Of a stretch of 64,000 bases of DNA, positions 8,669 through 17,013 are shown piece by piece; position 1 is the first letter of the stretch, and every line of letters starts with the position of its first letter. Made by a program: the position numbers and the translations under genes. The notes under the pieces are model-generated. The model saw only the letters and a program-made list of their open reading frames with translations, made no database searches and was not told where the DNA came from. This stretch comes from Roseibaca sp. Y0-43 (GTDB lineage: Bacteria > Pseudomonadota > Alphaproteobacteria > Rhodobacterales > Rhodobacteraceae): assembly GCF_020667835.1 (NCBI RefSeq), contig NZ_JAFMPR010000002.1:248001-312000 (forward strand). The letters are read 5' to 3'.

Positions 8669-8697
8669 CGAATAGGGGCAATGCGGCCTTACGTCAA
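8669..8697 (-). promoter_or_regulatory. Predicted acpP promoter
   Basis: On the minus strand TTGACG (8697-8692), 17-base spacer, TATTCG (8674-8669). This is a near-consensus housekeeping promoter giving a leader of roughly 70 bases before acpP. It fits the need for ACP to be made in excess over FabG. Confidence 0.7.
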
Positions 8698-8709
8698 GTC
8701 CCGTGTGGC

Positions 8710-9447
8710 CTAGACCATCGCCATACCGCCATTCACATGCAGCACCGCGCCCGTCACATAACCCGCTTCCGGGCTTGCCAGGTAAAGCACAGCGCCCGCA
8801 ATCTCTTCGGGGGTGCCCATGCGCCCGGTGGGGATGCGGCTATTGATCGCGGCCTTCTGGTCGTCGCTCAGCGCGTCGGTCATGGGGGTGGCGATGAAAC
8901 CGGGGGCCACGCAATTGACCGTGATCCCGCGCGACGCCACTTCCTGCGCCAGCGCCTTGCTGGCGCCCACAAGCCCGGCCTTGGCCGCGGCATAGTTCAT
9001 CTGCCCCGGATTGCCGGTTGCTCCCACGACAGAGGTGATATTCACCACCCGCCCCCAGCGCGCCTTCATCATGCCGCGCATGGCCGCGCGCATCAGCTTG
9101 GCAGACGCGCTCAGGTTCACGTCGATCACGTCCTGCCATTCCGCATCGGACATGCGCATGGCAAGGTTGTCGCGGGTGATACCGGCATTGTTGACCAGAA
9201 TATCCACGCCGCCCATCGCGTCGCCTGCCTGTTTGACCAGATCGGCCACGGCAGCGGGGTCGGACAGGTTGCAGGGGACAACATGCGCCCGTTCGCCCAG
9301 CTCGGACGCCAGCGCGGCCAGCGGTGCCTCGCGGGTGCCCGACAGCGCCACCGTGGCCCCTGCCCCGTGCAGCGCCCGCGCGATGGCCGCGCCGATCCCG
9401 CCCGATGCCCCGGTGATGAGTGCGCGTTTTCCTGTCAGGTCGAACAT
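8710..9447 (-). CDS. fabG: 3-oxoacyl-ACP reductase
   Basis: 245 residues, a classical short-chain dehydrogenase. TGASGGIG at residues 12-19 binds NADPH, NNAG follows near residue 85, and the Ser/Tyr-x3-Lys active site is seen in NITSVVG and YAAAK. FabG reduces beta-ketoacyl-ACP in each elongation cycle. The start MFDLTGKRAL is preceded by GGAAAGG; the longer in-frame extension lacks homology and is rejected. It is transcribed toward acpP. No fabD lies upstream; the next gene, glycerate kinase, is divergent. Confidence 0.95.
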   Translation of the reverse strand: MFDLTGKRALITGASGGIGAAIARALHGAGATVALSGTREAPLAALASELGERAHVVPCNLSDPAAVADLVKQAGDAMGGVDILVNNAGITRDNLAMRMSDAEWQDVIDVNLSASAKLMRAAMRGMMKARWGRVVNITSVVGATGNPGQMNYAAAKAGLVGASKALAQEVASRGITVNCVAPGFIATPMTDALSDDQKAAINSRIPTGRMGTPEEIAGAVLYLASPEAGYVTGAVLHVNGGMAMV

Positions 9448-9539
9448 GGCGGGCCTTTCCCTGTGCTGCGATGTCTTGGTCTTGTCATTTGCCCCTATAG
9501 CAAGCCAATGTGCGGCAGGCCAAGGCGAAAGCACATGAC

Positions 9540-10769
9540 ATGAGCACTCTGCCCCTTCCCACGCCCGACGCATTGCGCGCGGCCTTCATGGCCGGTGTCG
9601 CGGCGGCTGATCCCGGCGCGGGCGTGACGCGCGCGCTGCAACAAGGGCTGTTCCTGCCGCCCAAGGGGCGTCTGTTCCTTGTGGCCATCGGCAAGGCGGC
9701 AGGCGCGATGATGGGGGCGGCGCTGGCGCATCTGCCCGCGCCCCATGCCGCGCTGGTCGTGACCAATTACGAGAACGCGGACCCCGTGCCCGGCGCGCGG
9801 GTCATGGCGGCGGGCCACCCGGTGCCAGATGAGAACGGGCTGCAAGCGGGGCTTGCGGTGCAAAAGCTGCTGGCGCGGACCACGGCGGATGACGCGGTGC
9901 TGGTGCTGGTCTCTGGCGGCGGCTCGGCATTGGTGCCTGCGCCCGTGACGGGCCTGACGCTGGAGGACAAGGCAGAGGTCAACCGCCTGCTGCTGGGCGC
10001 GGGTCTGGACATCACCCAGATGAACATGGTGCGTCAGCACCTGTCGCGGCTGAAAGGCGGCGGGCTGCTCCGGCAAGCCGCGCCCGCGCCCGTGACCGCG
10101 CTGATCCTGTCGGACGTGATCGGCGACGATCTGCGCGTCATCGCCTCTGGCCCCACGGTCGCGCCCATCTGCACGCGGGCAGAGGCGATGCGCCTGCTGG
10201 AAGATCACGGGCTGTGGCCGAAGCTGCCCGACACGGTGCGCGCCGTGCTGCGCCGCGAGGGGGATGACAGCCCCCTGCCCCAAGCCGCGAACCACCTGAT
10301 CGGGTCGAACGCGCAATCTGTCGCGGCGGCGGCGGCGGCTTTGCCCGGCGCACAGGCCGACCCCACTCCGCTAGAGGGCGACGTGGCAGAGGCCGCTGCG
10401 CGCATCATTGCAATGGCGGACCGCCCCGGCGTGACCGTGCTGGGCGGGGAAACCACCGTCACCCTGCGCGGCACGGGCCTAGGCGGGCGCAACCAGGAAC
10501 TGGCGCTGCGCGTGGCGCAGGCCTTGGCGGGCCGCGAGGGGTGGCGGTTTCTATCCGCCGGCACCGATGGGCGTGACGGGCCGACCGAGGCGGCGGGGGC
10601 GCTGGTCGATGGCGCCACGATCCGGCGCATACGCGACGCGGGCGGCGATCCCGACGCGCTTTTGGCCAATAATGACAGCCACGCCGCGCTCAGGCTCGCT
10701 GGCGATCTGCTGGTCACGGGCGGGACCGGCACCAATGTGGCCGACCTGCAAATCCTTGCCGTTACTTAG
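9540..10769 (+). CDS. Glycerate 2-kinase (GckA/TtuD, MOFRL family)
   Basis: About 409 residues. Features of the class-II glycerate kinase family: VAIGKAAGAM near residue 45, LVSGGGSALVPAP near residue 125, GGGLL, ILSDVIGDD, and a C-terminal MOFRL domain with GGETTVT, GGRNQELAL and SAGTDGRDGPT. These enzymes phosphorylate D-glycerate to 2-phosphoglycerate and were long annotated as hydroxypyruvate reductase. The ATG at 9540 matches the family start; a GTG 30 bases upstream is possible. The 3' end overlaps the convergent DUF4189 gene by 8 bases. Confidence 0.9.
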   Translation: MSTLPLPTPDALRAAFMAGVAAADPGAGVTRALQQGLFLPPKGRLFLVAIGKAAGAMMGAALAHLPAPHAALVVTNYENADPVPGARVMAAGHPVPDENGLQAGLAVQKLLARTTADDAVLVLVSGGGSALVPAPVTGLTLEDKAEVNRLLLGAGLDITQMNMVRQHLSRLKGGGLLRQAAPAPVTALILSDVIGDDLRVIASGPTVAPICTRAEAMRLLEDHGLWPKLPDTVRAVLRREGDDSPLPQAANHLIGSNAQSVAAAAAALPGAQADPTPLEGDVAEAAARIIAMADRPGVTVLGGETTVTLRGTGLGGRNQELALRVAQALAGREGWRFLSAGTDGRDGPTEAAGALVDGATIRRIRDAGGDPDALLANNDSHAALRLAGDLLVTGGTGTNVADLQILAVT

Positions 10770-11136
10770 AACACGCCCAAACCCGCGTGCGGCAGTTGCG
10801 GCCATTATCCATGCACCAGTTCACGGCGGTGCTTTCGGCCAATTCGCGGTTCCATTCGCGGCCAAAGCCCCATGCGCCGTTATCGGCCACCGCAATCGCC
10901 CCGCAGGAATTGTAGAAGGTCTTGACGATTGTGCAGCCCCAGCGGCAGCCGTCCTGGGCGGTGTTATAGGCGTCTTCCTCGGACCATTTGCCATAGGAAT
11001 AGCCCCATTCGCCCGAAGGCCCGATACCGACAGCCCCCCAACAGTAATCATACCCGCATTCGCCTGCCGCCACAGGCACCGCCTGTAGCCCGATCAGCGC
11101 CACAAGCGCCGAAACCGTCAGAGTTATCCGTGCCAT
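10762..11136 (-). CDS. Secreted DUF4189 protein
   Basis: 124 residues beginning with a signal peptide (MARITLTVSALVALIGL, cleavage near VAAG). The mature part has eight Cys residues and aromatic-rich repeats such as WGAVGIG...WGYSYGKWSEEDA and GAIAVADNGAWGFG, the DUF4189 pattern in which short GAIA-type strands alternate with A-x-x-A-x-x-x-C helices. Function is unknown; members are small periplasmic or outer-surface proteins. An even Cys number suggests disulfides. The upstream codon at 11169 is less likely as start because the signal peptide begins at 11136. Confidence 0.78.
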   Translation of the reverse strand: MARITLTVSALVALIGLQAVPVAAGECGYDYCWGAVGIGPSGEWGYSYGKWSEEDAYNTAQDGCRWGCTIVKTFYNSCGAIAVADNGAWGFGREWNRELAESTAVNWCMDNGRNCRTRVWACSK

Positions 11137-11341
11137 CGTGTCAGTCCTTTCGTCCGGGCCACCTTCCAAATTTCCGTAATCGTTGCAAAAGCCTGCGCCC
11201 GTTGCGGCACCCGATCAAGAAAAATCGGCCAATGGCGGGCCATTGCAGCGTGGGGTTGAGTGCGGATATTGCAAGCATGGGCCGTGCATCGCGCGCCTAG
11301 CCTCTTGCCGCCTTGCAGGCTTTGCCCTATGCGCTTTGGCC

Positions 11342-12901
11342 ATGACACAGCATGATTTCTGCCTCATCATCGACTTCGGCTCTCAGGTCACGCAGCTGAT
11401 TGCGCGGCGCTTGCGCGAGTGGAATGTCTATTGCGAAATTCACCCGTTCAACACGGTTGATGACGCCTTCCTGACCGCCCGCGCGCCCAAGGCGATCATC
11501 CTGTCGGGCGGCCCCGGTTCCGTGCCCGAACCCGGCAGCCCCCGCGCGCCGCAAAAGGTGTTCGAGATGGGCGTGCCCGTCTTCGGCATCTGCTACGGCC
11601 AGCAGGTGATGATGGAGCAGTTGGGCGGGCGCGTCGAATCCGGTCATCATGCCGAATTTGGCCGCGCCTATATCGAACCGGCGTCCGGCCATGCGGGAGA
11701 TACGATCTTCAAGGGTCTGTTCGACGCGGGCCGCGAACAGGTCTGGATGAGCCATGGCGACCGCGTAACCGCCCTTGCCCCCGGCTTTGACGTGATCGCG
11801 ACCTCGCCCAATGCGCCCTTCGCCATCGTGGGCGACCCGGCGCGCCGCTTCTACGCCGTGCAGTTCCACCCGGAAGTGCACCACACGCCCAAAGGCGCGC
11901 AGATGCTGGGCAATTTCCTGACGCTTGCAGGGTTCACCGGCGATTGGACGATGGGCGCTTACCGCGCCGAGGCGATTGCCAAGATCCGCGAACAGGTGGG
12001 CGACAAACGCGTCATCTGCGGGTTGTCGGGCGGGGTCGACAGCTCTGTCGCCGCCGTGCTGATCCACGAAGCGATCGGCGACCAGTTGACCTGTGTTTTC
12101 GTCGATCACGGCCTGTTGCGCCTGAACGAGGCGGAACAAGTCGTCGCAATGTTCCGCGATAATTACAACATCCCGCTCATCCATGCCGACGAATCCGACC
12201 TGTTCCTTGGCGAGTTGGAGGGTGTGAGCGACCCTGAAACCAAGCGCAAGATCATCGGGCGGCTGTTCATCGACGTGTTCCAGAAATACGCCGGGGCCAT
12301 CGAGGGCGCGGAATTCCTCGCCCAAGGCACGCTTTATCCTGATGTGATCGAATCGGTCAGCTTCTCGGGCGGGCCGTCCGTCACGATCAAATCGCACCAC
12401 AATGTCGGCGGTCTGCCCGAAAAGATGGGGCTGAAACTGGTCGAACCGCTGCGCGAGTTGTTCAAGGACGAAGTGCGCGCGCTTGGCCGCGAGTTGGGCT
12501 TGCCCGCCAGTTTCATCGGCCGCCACCCCTTCCCCGGTCCCGGTCTGGCCATCCGTTGCCCCGGAGAGATCACGCGCGAGAAGCTGGATATCCTGCGCCG
12601 CGCCGACGCGGTCTATATCGACCAGATCCGCAAACATGGGCTTTATGACGAGATCTGGCAGGCTTTCGCCGCGATCCTGCCCATGCGCACCGTGGGCGTG
12701 ATGGGCGACGGGCGGACCTATGATTACGCGCTGGCGCTGCGCGCGGTGACTTCCGTGGATGGGATGACGGCGGATTATTACCCGTTCACCCACGAATTTC
12801 TGGGTGAAACCGCGACCCGCATCATCAACGAGGTGCGCGGGATCAACCGGGTCTTCTACGATTGCACCAGCAAACCGCCCGGCACGATCGAACTGGAATA
12901 A
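11342..12901 (+). CDS. guaA: GMP synthase (glutamine-hydrolysing)
   Basis: 519 residues, standard length. The N-terminal class-I glutamine amidotransferase has the nucleophile Cys84 in FGICYGQQ; the ATP pyrophosphatase domain has the P-loop SGGVDSSV near residue 227; the C-terminal dimerisation domain ends KPPGTIELE. It converts XMP to GMP. The ATG at 11342 gives the conserved start [15 protein letters not shown]; the upstream open stretch has no homology. Upstream 11137-11341 is 205 bases with no recognised riboswitch; a small CAATGG/CCATTG hairpin lies near 11231. Confidence 0.97.
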   Translation: MTQHDFCLIIDFGSQVTQLIARRLREWNVYCEIHPFNTVDDAFLTARAPKAIILSGGPGSVPEPGSPRAPQKVFEMGVPVFGICYGQQVMMEQLGGRVESGHHAEFGRAYIEPASGHAGDTIFKGLFDAGREQVWMSHGDRVTALAPGFDVIATSPNAPFAIVGDPARRFYAVQFHPEVHHTPKGAQMLGNFLTLAGFTGDWTMGAYRAEAIAKIREQVGDKRVICGLSGGVDSSVAAVLIHEAIGDQLTCVFVDHGLLRLNEAEQVVAMFRDNYNIPLIHADESDLFLGELEGVSDPETKRKIIGRLFIDVFQKYAGAIEGAEFLAQGTLYPDVIESVSFSGGPSVTIKSHHNVGGLPEKMGLKLVEPLRELFKDEVRALGRELGLPASFIGRHPFPGPGLAIRCPGEITREKLDILRRADAVYIDQIRKHGLYDEIWQAFAAILPMRTVGVMGDGRTYDYALALRAVTSVDGMTADYYPFTHEFLGETATRIINEVRGINRVFYDCTSKPPGTIELE

Positions 12902-12953
12902 CCGCATCACTTCGGGACCGGGACGCGCTGTTGCGCCCTTCATCCCCTCTTGG

Positions 12954-12979
12954 ACGCCCGCGCACCCGCGCGGGCGTTT
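12954..12979 (+). terminator. Probable terminator after guaA
   Basis: Perfect 9-bp stem ACGCCCGCG / CGCGGGCGT with a 6-base loop (12954-12977), then only three T. It is 53 bases beyond the guaA stop; the weak T-tract lowers confidence. Confidence 0.6.
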
Positions 12980-13155
12980 GCATGTCACGGCGCTTCATCC
13001 GGCTTGCAACGCTGACGCTAGGTTAGCCGTCCCTTGACCCGCGGCAAATGGGCTTTTCCAAGCCAAAACGACATGCTACGCAGGTGGACAGGGCGGATGA
13101 ACCGCCGGTTCGGCTGATTGCAGAACATAATCAAGAACACTTAGGGAGATTACCA

Positions 13156-14337
13156 ATGAAGAAACTGCTTCTCGCCAGCACCGCGCTGGCGCTTTCCGCA
13201 GGCATCGCCTCGGCCCAAGAGGTCAAGATGGGCGTGCTGCTGGGCTATACCGGCCCGATCGAAGACATCACCCCCTACATGGCCGACAGCGCCGAACTGG
13301 CCATGAAAGAGGTCAGTGACAGCGGCCTGTTCCTTGGCGGGGCCACCATCACGCCCGTGCGCGCCGATTCGACCTGCGTGGACAGCTCTGCCGCGCAAGC
13401 CGCCGCCGAGCGTCTGATCTCGTCCGAAGGCATTGTCGCAATGGTCGGCGCGGATTGCTCTGGCGTGACCATGGCCGTGCTGCAAAACGTGGCCATGTCG
13501 GCCGGCGTGCCGATGATCTCGCCCTCGGCGACCTCGCCCGCCTTTACCACGACCGACTCGAACGGTCTGTTCTTCCGCACCGCGCCTTCTGACGCGCGCC
13601 AAGGCGAAATCCTGGCCGGGATCGTGCTGGAACGCGGCCTGACCAGCGTGGCTCTGACCCACACCAACAACGACTACGGCTCTGGCTTTGCGACCGCCTT
13701 TGCCGAAGCTTACACCGCAGGCGGCGGCACCATCACCACCACCGTGCCGCATGAAGAAGCCAAGGGCGACTACTCGGCCGAAGTGGGCGCGCTGGCGGCT
13801 GCTGGCGGCGACGCGCTGGTGATCCTGGGCTACACCGATGGCGGCGGCTCGACCCTGCGCACGGCTTACGAGTTGGGCGCGTTCGACCAGTTCTTCATGG
13901 GTGACGGCATGTATGGCGACGCGCTGATCGCCAATACCGGCGAGGCGCTGGAAGGCACCGTTGGCACCATTCCGTGGGCACAGGGCGATGGCGCAGAAGC
14001 CTTCAACACCGTGGCCGAAGCCGCTGGCGTGCGCGCTGACAGCAGCTACACCCGCGAAAGCTATGACGCGGCGGCCCTTCTGGCCCTTGCCGCACAGGCC
14101 GCTGGCGAAGCAACCCCTGCGGGCATTGCCGCCAACATTCTGGCCGTTGCCAACGCACCGGGCGAGCCGATCCTGCCGGGTGAGCTGGCCAAGGGTCTGG
14201 AAATCCTCGCAAATGGTGGCGAGATCGACTATGTCGGCGCAACCAATGTGGAACTGGTCGGCCCCGGCGAAGCCGCGGGCAGCTTCCGCGAGTATGTCGT
14301 CGAAAATGGCGAATACAACACCGTGAAGTTCCACTAA
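13156..14337 (+). CDS. livK: Branched-chain amino-acid-type ABC transporter substrate-binding protein
   Basis: 393 residues with a clear signal peptide MKKLLLASTALALSAGIASA and mature start at QEVKMG. It is a type I periplasmic binding fold (LivK/Leu-Ile-Val family): KMGVLLGYTGPIEDITPYM opens the domain and SPSATSPAFT resembles the ligand-loop segment. Four partner genes for a complete importer follow in order. AGGGAG precedes the ATG by 7 bases; an upstream in-frame extension contains hairpins and is not coding. Actual ligand (Leu/Ile/Val, other amino acid, amide or urea) cannot be read from sequence. A strong hairpin follows the gene, suggesting the binding protein is made in excess. Confidence 0.9.
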   Translation: MKKLLLASTALALSAGIASAQEVKMGVLLGYTGPIEDITPYMADSAELAMKEVSDSGLFLGGATITPVRADSTCVDSSAAQAAAERLISSEGIVAMVGADCSGVTMAVLQNVAMSAGVPMISPSATSPAFTTTDSNGLFFRTAPSDARQGEILAGIVLERGLTSVALTHTNNDYGSGFATAFAEAYTAGGGTITTTVPHEEAKGDYSAEVGALAAAGGDALVILGYTDGGGSTLRTAYELGAFDQFFMGDGMYGDALIANTGEALEGTVGTIPWAQGDGAEAFNTVAEAAGVRADSSYTRESYDAAALLALAAQAAGEATPAGIAANILAVANAPGEPILPGELAKGLEILANGGEIDYVGATNVELVGPGEAAGSFREYVVENGEYNTVKFH

Positions 14338-14360
14338 GCTTCTGACACAGACCCGGTTTT

Positions 14361-14388
14361 GCGGCCCTTGGGGAAACCCTTGGGCCGC
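14361..14388 (+). terminator. Hairpin between binding-protein and ATPase genes
   Basis: GCGGCCC at 14361 pairs with GGGCCGC ending 14388, with an inner GGG/CCC stem. It lacks a T-tract, so it is more likely an RNA-stabilising or attenuating structure that raises livK over the downstream genes than a full terminator. Confidence 0.5.
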
Positions 14389-14427
14389 ATCCCTTAAATC
14401 GGGGCCACAAACAGGACCAGTGTATCC

Positions 14428-15219
14428 ATGTCCATGATACGGGTGGAAAACCTGCACAAGCATTTCGGCGGCTTTCACGCGGTCGATGGCGCAACGCTGG
14501 AAATTGCCGAGCGCTCCATCACAGGGCTGATCGGGCCCAATGGCGCGGGCAAGACGACGCTGTTCAACGTGATCGCGGGCGTGCTGCCGCCCACATCGGG
14601 CAAGGTCATCATGCAGGGAGAGGACATTACCGGCCTGCCCCCGCATGAATTGTTCCACAAGGGACTGCTTCGCACCTTCCAGATCGCGCATGAATTCCAT
14701 TCCATGACCGTGCGCGAGAACCTGATGATGGTGCCGCCGCGCCAATCGGGCGAAAACCTGTGGGATGCTTGGTTTCGCGGTGCGAAAGTGGCGCAGGAAG
14801 AGGAAGCCATTCGGCAGCGCGCGAACGAGGTGCTGGAATTCCTGACCATCGACCACATCGCCGATGAAAAGGCAGGCCAGATTTCGGGCGGGCAGAAAAA
14901 GCTGCTGGAACTGGGCCGCACCATGATGACAGACGCCAAGATCGTGTTCCTGGACGAGGTCGGCGCAGGCGTGAACCGCACGCTTTTGAACACCATCGCC
15001 GATGCCATCGTGCGGCTGAACAAGGAACAGGGCTACACCTTTGTCGTGATCGAACATGACATGGATTTCATCGGCCGCATTTGCGATCCGGTCATCTGCA
15101 TGGCCGAAGGCAAGGTGCTGGCAGAGGGCACGCTGGACGAGATCAAGGCCAACGAGCAGGTGATCGAGGCCTATCTGGGCACCGGCCTGAAGAACAAGAC
15201 CAAGGAAGGCGCGGCATGA
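14428..15219 (+). CDS. livG: ABC transporter ATP-binding protein, LivG type
   Basis: 263 residues. Walker A GPNGAGKTT near residues 37-45, signature ISGGQKKLLELGR near 152, Walker B VFLDEVGAG, and H-loop IEHDMDF. The long insert between Walker A and signature, and the C-terminal EAYLGTG ending, are typical LivG features. It is one half of the ATPase pair that powers the permease LivHM. VGAGVNR instead of the usual VMAGLNP after Walker B is a small variation. The binding-protein gene precedes it and livF follows after a 69-base gap that contains a dispersed motif. Confidence 0.93.
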   Translation: MSMIRVENLHKHFGGFHAVDGATLEIAERSITGLIGPNGAGKTTLFNVIAGVLPPTSGKVIMQGEDITGLPPHELFHKGLLRTFQIAHEFHSMTVRENLMMVPPRQSGENLWDAWFRGAKVAQEEEAIRQRANEVLEFLTIDHIADEKAGQISGGQKKLLELGRTMMTDAKIVFLDEVGAGVNRTLLNTIADAIVRLNKEQGYTFVVIEHDMDFIGRICDPVICMAEGKVLAEGTLDEIKANEQVIEAYLGTGLKNKTKEGAA

Positions 15220-15250
15220 GAGCGCGCGCCTGTGGCCAAGCGGCGGATTT

Positions 15251-15274
15251 GAGTATTTGGGGCAAGATGAAATG
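15251..15274 (+). repeat. Dispersed motif GAGTATTT-N4-GCAAGATGAAA (copy A)
   Basis: Copy A of a roughly 22-base motif found three times in this window, each in an intergenic gap between same-strand genes and reading in the direction of the genes. Here it begins 38 bases before the livF ATG and is followed directly by the ribosome site (ACGAGGTAACTC). Confidence 0.6.
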
Positions 15275-15288
15275 CGACGAGGTAACTC

Positions 15289-15999
15289 ATGGCTGAGCCT
15301 TTCCTGATCGGTGACGCCATGACCGGCGGCTATGGCGGCGCGGATATCCTGCATTCCTGCACCATCGCCGTGGAAAAGGGCGAGATTGCCGTCATCGTCG
15401 GCCCCAATGGCGCGGGCAAATCGACCGCGATGAAGGCCGTCTTCGGTATGCTGAAGCTGCGCGAGGGCGCGGTGCGGCTGGAGGGCGAGGATATCACCGC
15501 CCTCAGCCCCCAGGCGCGCGTGGCCAAGGGCATGGGCTTCGTGCCGCAAACGAGCAACATCTTCCCCTCTATGAGCGTGGAAGAGAACCTTGAAATGGGC
15601 GCCTTCATCCGCCGCGACGACATTCGCGCCACGATGGAGCAGGTCTATGACCTCTTCCCCATCCTGCGCGACAAGCGTGCTCAGGCGGCGGGGGAGTTGT
15701 CGGGCGGGCAGCGCCAACAGGTCGCCGTGGGCCGCGCGCTGATGACCAAGCCGAAGGTTCTGATGCTGGATGAGCCGACCGCCGGCGTCAGCCCCATCGT
15801 TATGGACGAGCTGTTCGACCGCATCATCGAGATTTCCCGCACCGGGATTTCCATCCTGATGGTGGAACAGAACGCCCGTCAAGCGCTTGAAATCGCTGAT
15901 AAAGGCTATGTTCTGGTGCAAGGCGCCAACCGCTACACCGACACGGGCCAAGCGCTGCTGGCCGACCCGGATGTGCGCAAATCCTTCTTGGGGGGCTGA
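15289..15999 (+). CDS. livF: ABC transporter ATP-binding protein, LivF type
   Basis: 236 residues. Walker A GPNGAGKST at 38-46, Q-loop GFVPQTSNIFP, signature LSGGQRQQVAVGRAL, Walker B LMLDEPTAGVSP, and VEQNARQALEIAD as H-loop region, all as in LivF. The C-terminus ends with the family-typical LLADPDVRKSFLGG. Partner of LivG in the importer. GAGGT precedes the ATG. Three bases separate its stop from livH, so translation is likely coupled. Confidence 0.94.
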   Translation: MAEPFLIGDAMTGGYGGADILHSCTIAVEKGEIAVIVGPNGAGKSTAMKAVFGMLKLREGAVRLEGEDITALSPQARVAKGMGFVPQTSNIFPSMSVEENLEMGAFIRRDDIRATMEQVYDLFPILRDKRAQAAGELSGGQRQQVAVGRALMTKPKVLMLDEPTAGVSPIVMDELFDRIIEISRTGISILMVEQNARQALEIADKGYVLVQGANRYTDTGQALLADPDVRKSFLGG

Positions 16000-16002
16000 G
16001 AC

Positions 16003-17013
16003 ATGGATTTCCTGAACGCACTCGTCAGCCTGTCGAACTTCATGCTGATCCCGGCGCTGGCCTATGGCAGCCAGTTGGCGCTGGGCGCGCTGGGCATCAC
16101 GCTGGTCTATTCCATCCTGCGCTTTGCCCATTTCGCCCATGGCGACACCATGGCATTGGGCACGGCGGCCGTGATCGGCGGCACCTTTGCGCTGCAAAGC
16201 GCGGGCGTCAACATCGCGCCCTTGCCGACCGCGCTTCTGGCCGTGCCCTTTGGCGTGGTGGCGATGGTGCTGTATCTGCTGGCCGCTGACCGCTTGGTCT
16301 ATCGCTACTATCGCCGCGTGCGCGCGAAGCCGATGATTTTCGTGATGGCCTCGCTCGGTGTCATGTTCGTGACAAACGGCATCACCCGCCTTTTCATGGG
16401 TGTGGGCGAAACCCGGTTCGAGGATGGCGAGCGTTTCGTCTTCAGCGTGCGCGAGTTCCGCGATTTCACCGGGCTGGCTGAAGGGCTTGCGCTGCGCAAT
16501 GCGCAATTCATCACCATCGTGACCGCGTTGATCGTGATGGTTGCGCTGTTCTGGTTCCTGAACCGCACCCGCGCGGGCAAATCCATGCGCGCCTATTCCG
16601 ATAACGAGGATCTGGCGCTTCTGTCGGGCATCAACCCCGAGCGCGTGGTCACGATCACATGGGTCATCACCGCGATCCTGCTGGTTCTGGCAGGCACGCT
16701 TTACGGGCTGGACAAGGGCTTCCGCGCCTTCAACTATTTCCAACTGCTGCTGCCGATGTTCGCCGCCGCCATCCTTGGCGGGCTGGGCAACCCCTTGGGG
16801 GCCATCGTCGGCGCTTATGTCGTGGCATTCGCGGAAATGGGCGTGACCTTCGCATGGCGGCGCGTGGTTAGCTACATGCTGCCGGATGGGATTGAGCCCA
16901 GCGGCATGGTCCAGCTTTTGCCGGTCGATTACAAATTCGCCGTGACCTTCGCCATTCTGGTCATCGTGCTGCTGTTCCGGCCCACGGGTATCTTCAAGGG
17001 GAAAGTGCTATGA
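16003..17013 (+). CDS. livH: Branched-chain amino-acid ABC transporter permease, LivH type
   Basis: 336 residues, about eight hydrophobic segments. LGALGITLVYSILRFAHFAHGD is the standard LivH N-terminal region (given here only as a landmark: residues about 25-46), and AAAILGGLGNPLGAIVGAY near residue 255 is the conserved cytosolic coupling loop contacting the ATPase. It forms half of the inner-membrane channel. An additional strongly hydrophobic segment after residue 60 makes it slightly longer than E. coli LivH (308 residues). Its stop overlaps the livM start by four bases (ATGA). Confidence 0.93.
   Translation: MDFLNALVSLSNFMLIPALAYGSQLALGALGITLVYSILRFAHFAHGDTMALGTAAVIGGTFALQSAGVNIAPLPTALLAVPFGVVAMVLYLLAADRLVYRYYRRVRAKPMIFVMASLGVMFVTNGITRLFMGVGETRFEDGERFVFSVREFRDFTGLAEGLALRNAQFITIVTALIVMVALFWFLNRTRAGKSMRAYSDNEDLALLSGINPERVVTITWVITAILLVLAGTLYGLDKGFRAFNYFQLLLPMFAAAILGGLGNPLGAIVGAYVVAFAEMGVTFAWRRVVSYMLPDGIEPSGMVQLLPVDYKFAVTFAILVIVLLFRPTGIFKGKVL

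Noticed and set aside
11327-12988. 553-codon minus-strand frame opposite guaA
   Set aside because: Fully antisense to a clear GMP synthase and without known domains.
13150-16743. Very long open frame (about 1,197 codons) on the minus strand opposite the liv genes
   Set aside because: It is antisense to five well-supported transporter genes. Its sequence is His/Gln/Arg-rich, typical of the complement of GC-rich coding DNA, with no recognisable domain.
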